The notes under the pieces: model-generated
Databases searched by the model: none
Seen by the model: only the letters and a program-made list of their open reading frames with translations
Told to the model about the DNA's origin: nothing
Position numbers and translations under genes: made by a program
Shown here: one piece after another, positions 46,008 through 56,500 of the stretch
How the letters are laid out: every line of letters starts with the position of its first letter
Position numbering within the stretch: position 1 is the first letter of the stretch
Source: Scleropages formosus
Taxonomy: Eukaryota > Chordata > Actinopteri > Osteoglossiformes > Osteoglossidae
DNA length: 64,000 nucleotides
Direction: 5' to 3'
Assembly: GCF_900964775.1 (NCBI RefSeq)
Contig: NC_041812.1
Location: 17,293,334 to 17,357,333, forward strand

Positions 46008-47423
46008 ATGAGGACCCTGTTGGCGCTCTGCTGTCTTCTCCTTGCGGTAGCCGAGGGGGCGGACCGGCAGACCCCAGCGCCAGACAGGAGGAGGACTTCC
46101 CCGAGCAGCGCGACCACAGGCGGCGGCGGCGGCGGCCGGTTCATAAAGATCGGCGACGGCACTTCGCAGGAATTCGAGTTTCCGGAGAACACCAAAGGCG
46201 TGATCGTGATCTCCAGTGGGTACCACGGTGCCGTGGGCACATCGGATCGCGGGGGGTGGAAGCAGACGGTGACCGTGCGCTCTCTGGAACCCCAGGTCTT
46301 GTCCATCTTGAACGTGAGTGACAGCGGCGGGACCCCCGGGCCCCTGCGCAGCTACGTGATCGGCATCCGCTCGGGTGTGGCGGGGACTGCTCCCCTGCTC
46401 ATCCAGCTGCTGGACCTGGACCAGGACTCCGGGCCCGTTGTGATAGAGGAGCGCTCCGACTACTCGATCAGGGTATCCCCGGGCGGGGAGGATTCCGGCG
46501 CCCCGCTCCTCCAGTCTGGCGGGCTCTCCCACTTCTCACAGAACCCTGTCCTGTTTGCTCTGCTGCCACTCATCTTTGTCAACAAGTGCGCGTTTGGGTG
46601 CAAGGTGGAGGTGGAGGTCCTGAGCTGCCTGGTCCGGAGGCCGGCGCCCGTGTTGCTGGGCATGCTAGGGCAGTTCCTTGTCATGCCGCTGTACGCCTTC
46701 ACCCTTTCCAAGCTGGCTTCCCTACCCAAGGCGCTCTCCTTAGGACTGGTGATCACCTGTTCGGCCCCAGGCGGCGGTGGCGGATACCTCTACAGCCTGC
46801 TTCTGGGTGGCGACGTTACGCTGGCCATCACGATGACCCTGGTGTCCACAGTGGTTGCCGCGGCAATGATGCCAATTTCCTCAGCCTTGTATGGCTGGCT
46901 GCTGGGAGTCCACGCTGCGCTGCATGTGCCCTTCATCAAGATCTTGGGCACCCTCCTTTTCATCGCCATCCCCATCTCCCTAGGGATGCTGGTGAAGCTG
47001 CGGCTACCCGGCCTGACGCGGGTGCTGCTGGCGCTCATCCGGCCCTTCAGCTTCGTACTCATTGTGGGCGGAATCTTCATGGCCTACCAGATGGGAGCAT
47101 CAATCCTGGCTGATGTGCGGCTGCCCATTGTAGCAGTGGGTGTCACCGTGCCCCTCTTCGGGCTGCTGCTGGGTTATGGTGCAGCCAGCGTGGCTGGCCT
47201 GAGTGCTCCTCACCGGAAGACGGTCAGCATTGAGGTGGGGGTTCAGAACAGCTTGCTGGCGCTTGCAGTCATGCAGCTGTCGTTCCGCCGTGCAGAGGCT
47301 GACTTTGCCTCCCAGGCCCCCTTCATAGTGGCCCTCAGCAGCACATCAGAGATGCTGCTCCTCGTCCTCGGTCATGTTGCCTACCGCCGGCTGTGCCCTG
47401 CCGCCGCCACCACGGACGTCTGA
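46008..47423 (+). CDS. slc10a3: SLC10A3 (P3 protein), bile-acid/sodium symporter family
   Basis: A single uninterrupted frame of 471 residues, like the intronless mammalian coding region (human 477 aa). SLC10A3 is an orphan member of the SLC10 family with no settled substrate. A signal peptide (MRTLLALCCLLLAVAEG) leads a luminal domain with FIKIGDGTSQEFEFPENTKG and GVIVISSGYHG. From about residue 185 the SBF-type membrane domain follows: NPVLFALLPLIFVNKCAFGC, then GQFLVMPLYAFTLSKL. The Gly-rich signature CSAPGGGGGYLYSLLLGGDV lies near residue 251. Later hydrophobic segments include KILGTLLFIAIPISLGMLVK and the conserved TVSIEVGVQNSLLALAVMQL. It ends in a short Ala/Thr tail. Codon usage is GC-rich unlike the flanking DNA. 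No break is seen. Alternative: a paralogue such as SLC10A5, but the N-terminal luminal domain fits SLC10A3 best. Confidence 0.93.
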   Translation: MRTLLALCCLLLAVAEGADRQTPAPDRRRTSPSSATTGGGGGGRFIKIGDGTSQEFEFPENTKGVIVISSGYHGAVGTSDRGGWKQTVTVRSLEPQVLSILNVSDSGGTPGPLRSYVIGIRSGVAGTAPLLIQLLDLDQDSGPVVIEERSDYSIRVSPGGEDSGAPLLQSGGLSHFSQNPVLFALLPLIFVNKCAFGCKVEVEVLSCLVRRPAPVLLGMLGQFLVMPLYAFTLSKLASLPKALSLGLVITCSAPGGGGGYLYSLLLGGDVTLAITMTLVSTVVAAAMMPISSALYGWLLGVHAALHVPFIKILGTLLFIAIPISLGMLVKLRLPGLTRVLLALIRPFSFVLIVGGIFMAYQMGASILADVRLPIVAVGVTVPLFGLLLGYGAASVAGLSAPHRKTVSIEVGVQNSLLALAVMQLSFRRAEADFASQAPFIVALSSTSEMLLLVLGHVAYRRLCPAAATTDV

Positions 47424-48868
47424 CACCTGATTGTATTCTCCGTACTCCGTCTCGGACTGGTGCCCAGCCTCACGCGCACTGAACGCGGTGGAGGGACGCA
47501 AACATAACGCAGCACATGGTGTTGTGATGAAAGTGGCTTTTTTTTTGTGTTGAAACCAAAGGCCTTCTTTCTCTCTTCTCAGAGTTGTTTTTTAGCTTTT
47601 CATTACAAGTACCTGCTGTAATTACACATTGGAAGAGAGATGCCTATTGAACACAGAGATATTTTTCTACTGGACTTTTGTTTTCTAACTGAAAAGATTA
47701 TTATGATTTGTATCATGTTTACAGAGCTTGTGCACTTGGACCAGGTGAGGGACTGTGGTCTGAAGTCAGTTTGCAGAAGGGACTCGTGTGTAACTCTCTG
47801 AAGTTTTCTTGTACTTGAATAATGATAAATCGGATAAACATGGAAATAAAGCACTGGAATGAGCAAGCTAAAGGTGTGTAAATTGGTGAATATTTATGCG
47901 CACAGGTCACCTGTCAGGGAAATGCAAGGTTAGTGAGAAAGTGGGGCAGAAAGAGGTAGATGTAAACAGAACAAGTGGAAGCTGACAGTGGCACACCTGC
48001 ATGTGGATTTTCCCAGTTGTGTTCATACTGTATTTGCATACGTGTAAAACAGGCTGAGCAACCTGCAGGTTACTGAATATTCTTTGTTGCTGAAGCTATT
48101 CTGGGCATAAAATGTTACTCCTGTGGAGTGACTTTTTAAATGTTTTATAGTTTTAACTTGAGAGAACAATCAGATCCCCTTAAAACTAGAAAAACATGTC
48201 ACCTAGAATTTGTGTGATTGTTAATTTTAAGCCAGAAAGTTTTGTTCTTTATGAAAGCGAAGGGGCTGTGAATGTTACAAGTGCGAGAGAGAAATGGTGT
48301 CAAATTTTTTGCTGGTCAGCCCACTAATTGAAGCCACTTTACCTTTGGAAATTACTTTTACTGTAGATTTGCTTATCAATGTTTGGTTTTTGCCTGGCTT
48401 CATTATCTCTCTTGTTCTCTGCATGTTTTTTGTGTGAACATTTCATAATTACAGTACAGTATTTTGGTAGGAAGAGGCATTGAGCTGTTGTTTACAGTCT
48501 GTTGACATGTCAGTCATTCTGCTGAAACTGACAGCCTCTGCTTCAATATTGAATGAGTAGAACTCAACGGGTCCAGATCAGATCACCTCAGCACTACCGG
48601 GTTCCATCTGATCCACATGAAAGTGCTGCATTTGAGAGAGAGTAATGGCCTAGGAGCAGGGGTGCTGACCGGTTTAGTCCAGTTACTAAGTAGCCCAGCA
48701 GAAACACTCTCGGAGGATGTGGTGTAAGTGTGTTTCCTGTTTCTGTGCATGTGTGAGAGAGAGCAAGACACAGCCTTCAGGTGGCGCTGTCTGGGTGTAA
48801 ATACTTCCTCATTTTTCTCAGCATACACTTCCTCCCTCATCACTTTTTGTTGGTGAGGTAGACCTTGC
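47424..48868 (+). other. slc10a3 3' untranslated region, then intergenic DNA
   Basis: AATAAA at 47845-47850 with a following GT-rich stretch (aaggtgtgtaaattggtgaa) is the likely transcript end. 47880-48868 holds nothing I recognise. Confidence 0.5.
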
Positions 48869-49231
48869 GGGTGGTACGGTGGCACAGCAAGTAGTGCTGC
48901 TGTGTCTCGGCGCCTGGGTGGTGTGAGAAGACGTGGGTTTGATCCCTGCTCAGTCTGTGTGGAGTTTGCATGTTCTCCCAGTTACTGTATGGGTTTCCTT
49001 TGGGTGCTCTGGTTTCCTCCCACAGTCCAAAGACATGCTGTTCAGGTTCCCCCGTAGTGTGCGAGTGACAGAGAGAGTGTGTTCCACTGATGTATGGTTG
49101 AGGAACCCAGTGTAAGTAGTGTATCTAACAGTGTAAGTCACCTTGGTGAATAAGGTGTGGGCTGATAACACTACATAGAGTTCATTGGAAGGTGCTTTGG
49201 AGAAAAGCATCTGCTAAATAAATGTAAATGT
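48869..49231 (+). repeat. Full-length V-SINE-like element, plus strand
   Basis: A tRNA-like head with A-box-like ggtggcacagcaagtagtgc and B-box-like gtgggtttgatccctgctca, then the conserved central part gtgtggagtttgcatgttct ... gtttcctcccacagtccaaa gacatgc, the body ccactgatgtatggttgagg and gtaagtagtgtatctaacag, and the tail ctttggagaaaagcatctgc. The central part is what I recall as the conserved domain of the vertebrate V-SINE superfamily. It is the reference copy for the fragments at 4150, 21150, 32251 and 36782. Confidence 0.75.
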
Positions 49232-50650
49232 AGACATTCATGCAAATCCTTGTTTGTGGCAGATTTTCAATCACTATTGCCACTCAGATTTAGCCTTTAG
49301 TGATGTTGAAACACGTGACTTTTTTGCACCCACCCATTCCTGTTTCCAAATAGGGAAGACAAGCATTTCTAGGTCCAATTTACAATCGTTTTGCTTTGAC
49401 TCTAATTTGCGGTTTTATTTTGTAGAGCTGAATGGTAAATGGGGTTGGGTGCCTGTCACATAAAATTGCTTCTTTATGCTTTTGGAATGTGAATGCGAGC
49501 AGAATGAGGCAGTCCTCTGCAAATGCTTTCAACGTGACTGCCTGTGGACCGACACCCGGTCACAGGTTTTCACGATAATCGCAGAACCACACAGTATGAC
49601 TACCAAGCAGACGAATCCTTGCCGTGTTTTCCCCCCTCTCAGAGAAAGCCCCATATGCTCCAACATGACATCTTTTCTTCCGAGTGCGGATTCGCTGGAG
49701 CAGAAAGTGTGGAGAAGGAGCTTCACTGGAACAGGACCGGCTGTGATCGTTCATCCCGAGCGCAGCGGGGGGTCTCAGCCAGGCTCACCGAGCTCTCCTC
49801 TCCTCTCCTCTCCGCTCCTGGTGGGGCCTACAGCTTCAGGGGAGAGACTGACAGGCAAGTTCCCATCCATGCGATGCAGCAGCTTTCACTGTCTGAGCTT
49901 CCTGCTCTGTGGTGGGAGGCACAAAGGAGACATGTTTTAAAAATTCACGAGGATCAAATTTTAATGAGATTGTTTCCCTTTCACCTCCTCTGGGCATGTT
50001 CCTGCTGCAGCACTAAGTGCCTGGACTTCCCTTGGCAGCCCTTTGGGGCCCCACAGCAATCGCTCTGTTCCTCCTCGTTTTCCTGTCCCAGCCTTTTCCG
50101 TTAACGAGAAATAAGGTGAAAATGCGGGATGACAAACTAAAGTACCCCTCAGAGCCCCATCTTCCTCCGCTCACTTTATGGTACAGTTTTAAAAAATCTC
50201 ACGTTTACACTGTAGAGCAAACGTTGGCAAAACATTGGCCCCTGAACGCAGCAGCAGTGGTGTCGGTGTCAGGGCTGCCTGATAAATGGCGGTCATGCAC
50301 AGTCATCAGCACGGTAATTATGTTTCATGTTGTTCCTTTAGTGGAACTGCTGGCATTGTTTACCTTTAGCAGATTGATTACCCACATAACGCCTTACTGA
50401 CAGATCTGGCAGCACGAGAACTCTAAATATTAAAAGCCCAGAGACGGACACTAGTGTTTCCTAACGTGGGTCGCGTTGATTTTCCAAGTGATCGCTCTCA
50501 TGTGTTTTAAAAATTTATTTATTTTAGATTGTCTACTTTGTGACATGTTAACATCTTATAGCAGGAGCTTTCATTTGAAGATCAGTAGGGTAATGCGCAT
50601 CCTTAGTCTCAAAGATCGGTACGGTAACATTTGTACATGAGCTTAGAGGC
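49232..50650. other. Intergenic stretch, no gene recognised
   Basis: Several frames are open across 49476-50104 but none has a recognisable domain, good codon bias or splice-like boundaries. The stretch 50220-50400 (ataaatggcggtcatgcaca and neighbours) has the mixed composition of a possible conserved noncoding element, unproven. Confidence 0.4.
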
Positions 50651-50654
50651 ATTG

Positions 50655-50960
50655 TTTGCATTTTCATGTATTCATCTAGCAGATGCTTTTCTCCAAAGCG
50701 ACGTAGAAAAATACAATGACTGCTTTACATCAACAGGAGGAGAGATTCGGATGCAGATACGTGACACTAAAGTACAGTTAATTTGTCACATTCCACCATA
50801 TGAAGCAGTATACATCACACGAGTGGCTGCATACAGGTTTATCCACTATTCAACAATTTGTAATGTAGACATTTCTAGAGGATCAACACCACGTGATCGT
50901 CTCTCAGAACTACAGGACACACAAAACCATTTTCTCCAGTGTATCCACGTATGCAGCTGT
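50655..50960 (-). repeat. L2-like LINE 3'-end fragment, minus strand
   Basis: Plus reads atctagcagatgcttttctc caaagcgacg, then gaggagagattcggatgcag, catcacacgagtggctgcat and caacaccacgtgatcg. It parallels 51655-51890 segment by segment (gcagacacttctctccaaag, ggagatttgaatgcagatgt, catcacacgagtagctgcat), so both are copies of the same LINE 3' end. Confidence 0.6.
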
Positions 50961-51654
50961 ATAAGACTGATGTGAAAATGAAAACGCTGCACAAGCTGAG
51001 ACATGATTACAGACGCTGAACTTGAAACAATATGAAATATTACTAAAATGACTAATACTAAGATCTGTGAAACAACAGTAGAGGGCCTAGATGTGTGTTG
51101 TCTGTAGGTAAAAGAGAAAGGGCTGAGTCACCACCAGCTGCCACCACACCCGCCTATTCTCACACTGTCATCGCCTGCGTCGCTTGTGTAATGAACACAT
51201 TTCCAATTATTTCAGTGGCAGTGGGGGAAATGCACTGTGACCTTTGCTGTGTGATTCTCCATTTTATGCTGGGTGGGTACAGAACTTGTTTATAAACTTC
51301 AAAAGACTGAGATACAATTTTCTATCTTTGGCACCTACATGATCATTATGTGGGCATTCACATCACTCCATGTATTTATAGGTACGCGTCAGTGATCGCC
51401 GTTGCCCTGGAGTTACCGTTCCCCTACAAGATCTCAACAATACAGTTTCTGAGAGGACAGGCTTTATCTGCTGTTGGTATATATGTTTATAGTCGAATAA
51501 AAGGCTTCCAGATGTTGTTATTGTAAGTATTGTCGCAATACAAAAATGAATCGAGTGTGAAAATATCTGTGTGGGAATGCTCACACCTTGTGGCCAGAAG
51601 TACATAGTGCAAGTAAACCAGCAGAATTTACATTTGAAATTACTTTGCTTCATG

Positions 51655-52921
51655 TACATTTATTCATTTAGCAGACACTTCTCTCCAAAGCAACATACAT
51701 GTCATAGAAGATACAATGTGTGTGTTACATTAGCAGAAAGGGAGATTTGAATGCAGATGTGTGATTCTTAAGTGCAGTTAGTACTTTGTTTCTTTCCACC
51801 ATAATATCATATGAACCAACGTTCATCACACGAGTAGCTGCATGAAACTTTATCAGAATTTCAACGATTCCTGATCACCTTCCTACTAATTTCTTGTTTT
51901 TGGAGATGCACAAACATTTACGTACGTTACAGGAGTAGCTGTGTAAAGGTTTATCCGGGCACGATCGTAAAGTTATGGTGCGTGAACATTTACACCTTAC
52001 ATGAGCTTAAGAGATCTTGGGCAAAGTGAGTCTGGAAGAGGTGAGTTTTCAGACCCTTGTCAAATGTGGATAGAGTTTCAGCAGTTCTGAGTGACAGGGG
52101 GAGGTCATTCCACCACAACGGAGCCAGAACCGAGAATCTCCGCTCTCTACCTTTCATGCGTGGGACCACCAAGTGAGCAGAAGTACACAAGTGAAGGGGT
52201 CTGGTTGGGGTGTAGCAGTTGATCTAGTCTTGTTAGTAGGTGGGAGCAGTTCTATTGATGCATTTGTAGGTAATAACCAGAGTCTTGAATTTGATCCAGG
52301 CAGCGATAGGAAGCCAGTGCAGAGAAATGAGTAGGGGAGGTACATGGGAACGTTTTGGCAAGTCAAACAAGTCGTGCAGCAGCATTCTGTATCAGCTGCA
52401 GAGGTTTGATGGCAGTAACAGGAAGGCCACGCGAGAGAGATGGAGTAGTCCAGATGGGATGTCACCATGGCCTGGACAAGTAGTTGGGCAGAGTCAATTG
52501 CGAGGTAGGGACGGATCCTGCGGATAATATGCAGGATGTATCTGCAAGTCCGGGTTGTGGCTTCAATGTGCTGATAGAAAGACAGACTTGAGTCAGTCAT
52601 CACTCCCAGACTCTTAGCTGAGAAGGTAGGCAAAATGAGTGAGTTGTCCAGTTTCATCGAGAGATTGTAACAGGAAGACAGGCCAGCTGGGAGATGCAGG
52701 ATCTTTGGAGAGGTTGAGTTGGACGTGATGATCAGACATTCAAGCAGAGATGTCCGACAGGCAGTCAGCAATGCATGCAGGAAGTGTCTGATGCTCCAGG
52801 TGCAAAGGAAGGAAGAGCTGGGTATCATCAGCATAGCAGTGATATTTGAATCCATGGGAGGCTATGACCAGGTCGAGGGAGGAGGTGTTAATGGAGAAGA
52901 GAACCCAGTACCGACCCCTGC
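51655..52921 (-). mobile_element. L2-like LINE, 3' half with reverse-transcriptase end, minus strand
   Basis: The 233-residue minus-strand frame at 52154-52855 carries L2 RT motifs: KSLGVMTDSSLSFYQHIEAT, RYILHIIRRIRPYLAIDSAQ and LLVQAMVTSHLDYSISLAWP. The C-terminal motif RFSVLAPLWWNDLPLSLRTA follows in another frame at 51990-52190. The element continues into its 3' tail at 51655-51700 with the tail shared by the SINEs. It is the best-preserved LINE here but frame changes and truncation at about 52921 make it inactive. Confidence 0.75.
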
Positions 52922-52965
52922 AGGACTCACCCGGTCCAACCCACTGCGCCCCCTCTCTCTTATAA
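52922..52965 (-). repeat. GC-rich SINE head fragment joined to the LINE breakpoint
   Basis: Plus tcacccggtccaacccactg cgccccct is the reverse complement of the head of the SINE at 37468 (gcgcagtgggttggaccggg). It abuts the end of the LINE directly, and a short (taaa)n run follows. Confidence 0.6.
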
Positions 52966-53149
52966 ATAAATAAATGGAAATAATATAAGAGCCCGTTCTA
53001 CTGTAATTTGATAATAAACTGACGTTCAGTTAGGGCAAATGTCCTTGTTTACGGCTATGTGTATCCCATGTAGCGCTAACCTTCCTTAGGTGGTGGGATC
53101 CTGGAAACGATGTCATACATTATCTCCGCTCCTTTTATCGTAGGACCTC

Positions 53150-53529
53150 AATATTTAACGCTGTTTTCCAGAACCGCGGACGCTCCCTTCGCTGGTTAAA
53201 TCATCCGATGGTCAGGCGTATTTCAATACGGCGTGCCGATTGGTTTGAGGCGGATGAGAGTTCCACCAATCAAAGACCGCAGAATTCATGTGACCAATCA
53301 CGTCACAGAGCGCGAACAACATCCGGAAATGAAGACAGCCGTGTGTCGTGGTGTACGTACTGACCTGTTGTGTTGATGCGTGCGATTTTGCTATTTAATT
53401 TTTTTTTAAAATTTCATTTGTAGCACAGTTTTGTCTCTACAAGTTTATTTTTTGGGTTGAAACTATAGTTTTTTTCCAATGTGGTACTGTGTACGACAGC
53501 CTAAGAACTGGAATTTGTGAAATGAATGC
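53150..53529 (+). promoter_or_regulatory. fanca promoter with three CCAAT boxes and a CRE-like site
   Basis: Inverted CCAAT at 53239-53243 (gattgg), direct CCAAT at 53266-53270 and 53294-53298, and a CRE-like cacgtcac at 53299-53306 directly after the third box. Spacing between the boxes is about 27-28 bp. This arrangement (multiple CCAAT boxes, no TATA) is typical of cell-cycle-regulated promoters; NF-Y control is inferred. Confidence 0.55.
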
Positions 53530-56500
53530 ATGGCTGAGGAGAATCGAATCATGTCTATGCCACAGACTTTGGGGGGCCACAGGAGGCCCTTTTCAGCCCT
53601 TCTCGGTGAGTGTGTCTGGCCAGTGATCGTATTTTATTAAAATAAAACGCAAAGGGGGCCTCCTAACACAAATTCAGTGCAATTGCCAATGTGTATATAC
53701 ACCTTTACACTACTATGAGGACAGTACCCCTGGCTGGCAGAGGGCACTAGGACACATTCATTGCATTACATTAATAAACAATTCAGTTCTGTCATTCAGA
53801 ATGCTGTGTCAGGATTTCAGTGGTGCTGGACAAAATGTGATGGCTACAAGTGACTTGTACTTGGTAATCCCCATACTATAGGCCATATTTCAGGGCAGTG
53901 GAAATAATTAAAAATCCCAAGATTCATATATTCATCTTTATTCCTCATCTCGTTTCCTGTGTGCTGTATCGGTTGGTTCTGAGCCACAGCAGCCCACATT
54001 GTGAAGAAACCCAGGTATGAGAGTGAAGCGGTGTTGCACGAGGCGGCTGTCAAGCTGATCAGCCGACATCAGAACCTGTCAGACCTGCTGCTGGAGGTGA
54101 GAGGAGGAAAGTTGTGGGAATCGATCGGGCCGGTGAGGCACGGGAGGGGGGCTGTGAGCGTGAGGTACCTGTCACTTAGAGCCAGTTATGAGTTCATTGT
54201 ACAGTGTTTGGTTTTCTGCTCTTGTAGGCGAGTCGCACACCCAGTGGCCCCACTGAGAATGTGGGGCTGGCACAGCAAGATGTATGCCTGGGGAGTCTTA
54301 CCCCTCCTGAGACAGGGACCTGGGCCACTCCTCTTTCTGGCCCTGGAGGCTCACTCATAGGTCAGTTCTGAGAGTCATTTGGTCTGTCTACCTCAAACAA
54401 GCTTGAACAAAATGTGTGACATTTTATTTAACTTTATGTTGACTTTTTTTCCCCTAAAATCCTCATAATTGTTTCTCAGCCACTCTGTGTGGCTTACCAT
54501 TGTTCTTATATAGGGGCAGCTAATTCTAGGGAGCTTGATAGTGTAAGATGCTTTTCAGAAAAATGACACCTAAATGAATAAATGTAAATGTGTCCTTTGA
54601 AAGTGTGTAAAGCATAACATGTTTAATGTGTTTGTTTGTAATGTTCTCGTTGCGAATTGTGCGTGTTAAGAGAATGATGAGTCTTTTCTCCATGTGTGAT
54701 GTGGATGTGTGTCTGGTTTTGTTCTCAGTGCATGCACTGCAGAGGCAGGCTGTTGAGCTGGGGGTCCCAGTGGGGGAGGTGTCAGCAAAGTTGGTGGCAG
54801 AGAAGCTTAGAGGACTGATGGGATGCTCTGAGGCTCATGGCCGGAGGCTTCCGTTGAACTCCACGCAGAGAGTATGGGGACCTTACTGTATATGTGTGTA
54901 TTTAGCTGGTTATTTGTACTTGTTTTGGGATATTTGTGTTTGTTGAATAGTACTGATGTGATTTGAGTAGAGTTTAGGGTTACCTACTGGTGTTATGAGG
55001 TACAGTATGTATTTAAGCTGACCTCTCTCTCCTTGTCTTTCCAGGCTGAGCTCTCTGTTCTGGTCCAGTCAGCTCAAGAACTGCTCTCACACAGAGCCTT
55101 TAGCCCTTCAGCCTTTTGCCGTGAACTCTGGAAAGCTCTGGTAAATACTGGCTTGGTGGAAGATCTCCTCCATTGTGTGCGTTCAAGTTTTTTTTTTCTT
55201 TACATGGACATGACATACCTGTGAAACGTGACTCTTGTCGGTATAGGAGAATCCTCTGCTGGAGGTGGTCTGGCATTTCCACTTGGGAAGAATTCTTACT
55301 GTGGAGTACATTTTGGAAAGGTAGTTCTTCATGCTCTGTTGCAGATCGTGTGAGTTGCACTGTGCCGTCTGCAAGCAAGTTCACAGTGTACTAACCGTGC
55401 ATGTGTGAATTTCTTAATGCACATATACAGTAGTTCTGTGCAAAATTTTGTGCACTCCTGGTAAAATGACATGTTTTGTTAGTTTTCTAAGTGAAAAGGT
55501 TAACCTCTACAGGGAACAAGCTTAAGACATACAGTCTATTTGCAAATTTTAATGGACAGTTACTGTATCTTTGCAGAAGTGCCCAAATTTTAGCGCATGA
55601 CTGTGTACTGAATTATCTGTATGTCTTCATAGGATGATTGCAGATGTGACGTTTGTGAGGCTAGATTTTGAAGTGTATGAGTTTTTGAATTTAATGAAAT
55701 GAAATTAATTTAATTTCTGCTTATAGTGAGGAGGGGGCTGAGTCATGGTTAGTGACAGAGCTGAGATCTCTTTGTGGAGGAACCACAGAAGAGCAGGGAC
55801 AAAAGGAGGATAAAGAGGTGCAAAAGCAGATCCTCACAGGTAAGGGCCCAAAGGTCATTCATTCATCTCATCTCATCACAGCTCATTTGTTGTCATTGCC
55901 TGCCATCATCTGTCAGGTATCCTCTCTTCCTCTCAGCCCTCTCTTCCTCCAATCTTCTGTCTCATCTTGGTGTTATTTTCAGTCCTGTATGAGACTGCAC
56001 TCCTGCTGTTCACGTGGAAACTAGTATGGCAGAGATTGTACTTCTCAAGTAAACCATCTTTCAAGCCAGTGATTCACTTTACACACCTCCAGACACACAG
56101 TGCCATGTGGCAACCTGTCCATGTATGATGAGGCCTTTTCAGTTGTCTGATTTCATCACACTTCTACTTCAGATGATGCCTTTATGTCCTGTCTGTTAGC
56201 ACAACAGTTTTATTTCTTTTTCACGCCTGCACTGGAGGGCAGGGCTTTACTTTGCAATCTGGTCAGAGAGAGGATGTGTGCACTTTGTTGCAGGTGTGGT
56301 ATCAGTTCTGGTGCGGGCAGCATTCCAGAAGCCCCAGGACCCAGGATCTGCTCAGAGGAACATCTCTCAGCAGTGCTGCTTTGTTCTCGATGACATGCTC
56401 TCCTGTGAGTGTCCCTCCTCTGAGCTCGCTTTTCTACACTTAATGTGTTTTCTGTTATCCTGTCTCTCTCTTCACACTTTCTTGTTTCTTTCTCTCACAC

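Noticed and set aside
49476-50104. Open frames of 154 and 186 codons
   Set aside because: No recognisable domain, biased toward low-complexity Ser/Leu, no splice context, and surrounded by repeats.
56172-56293. Possible extra fanca exon beginning atgatgcctttatgtcctgt
   Set aside because: It has an acceptor, but no donor of the right phase, and joining 55839 directly to 56294 reproduces the FANCA alignment without a gap.
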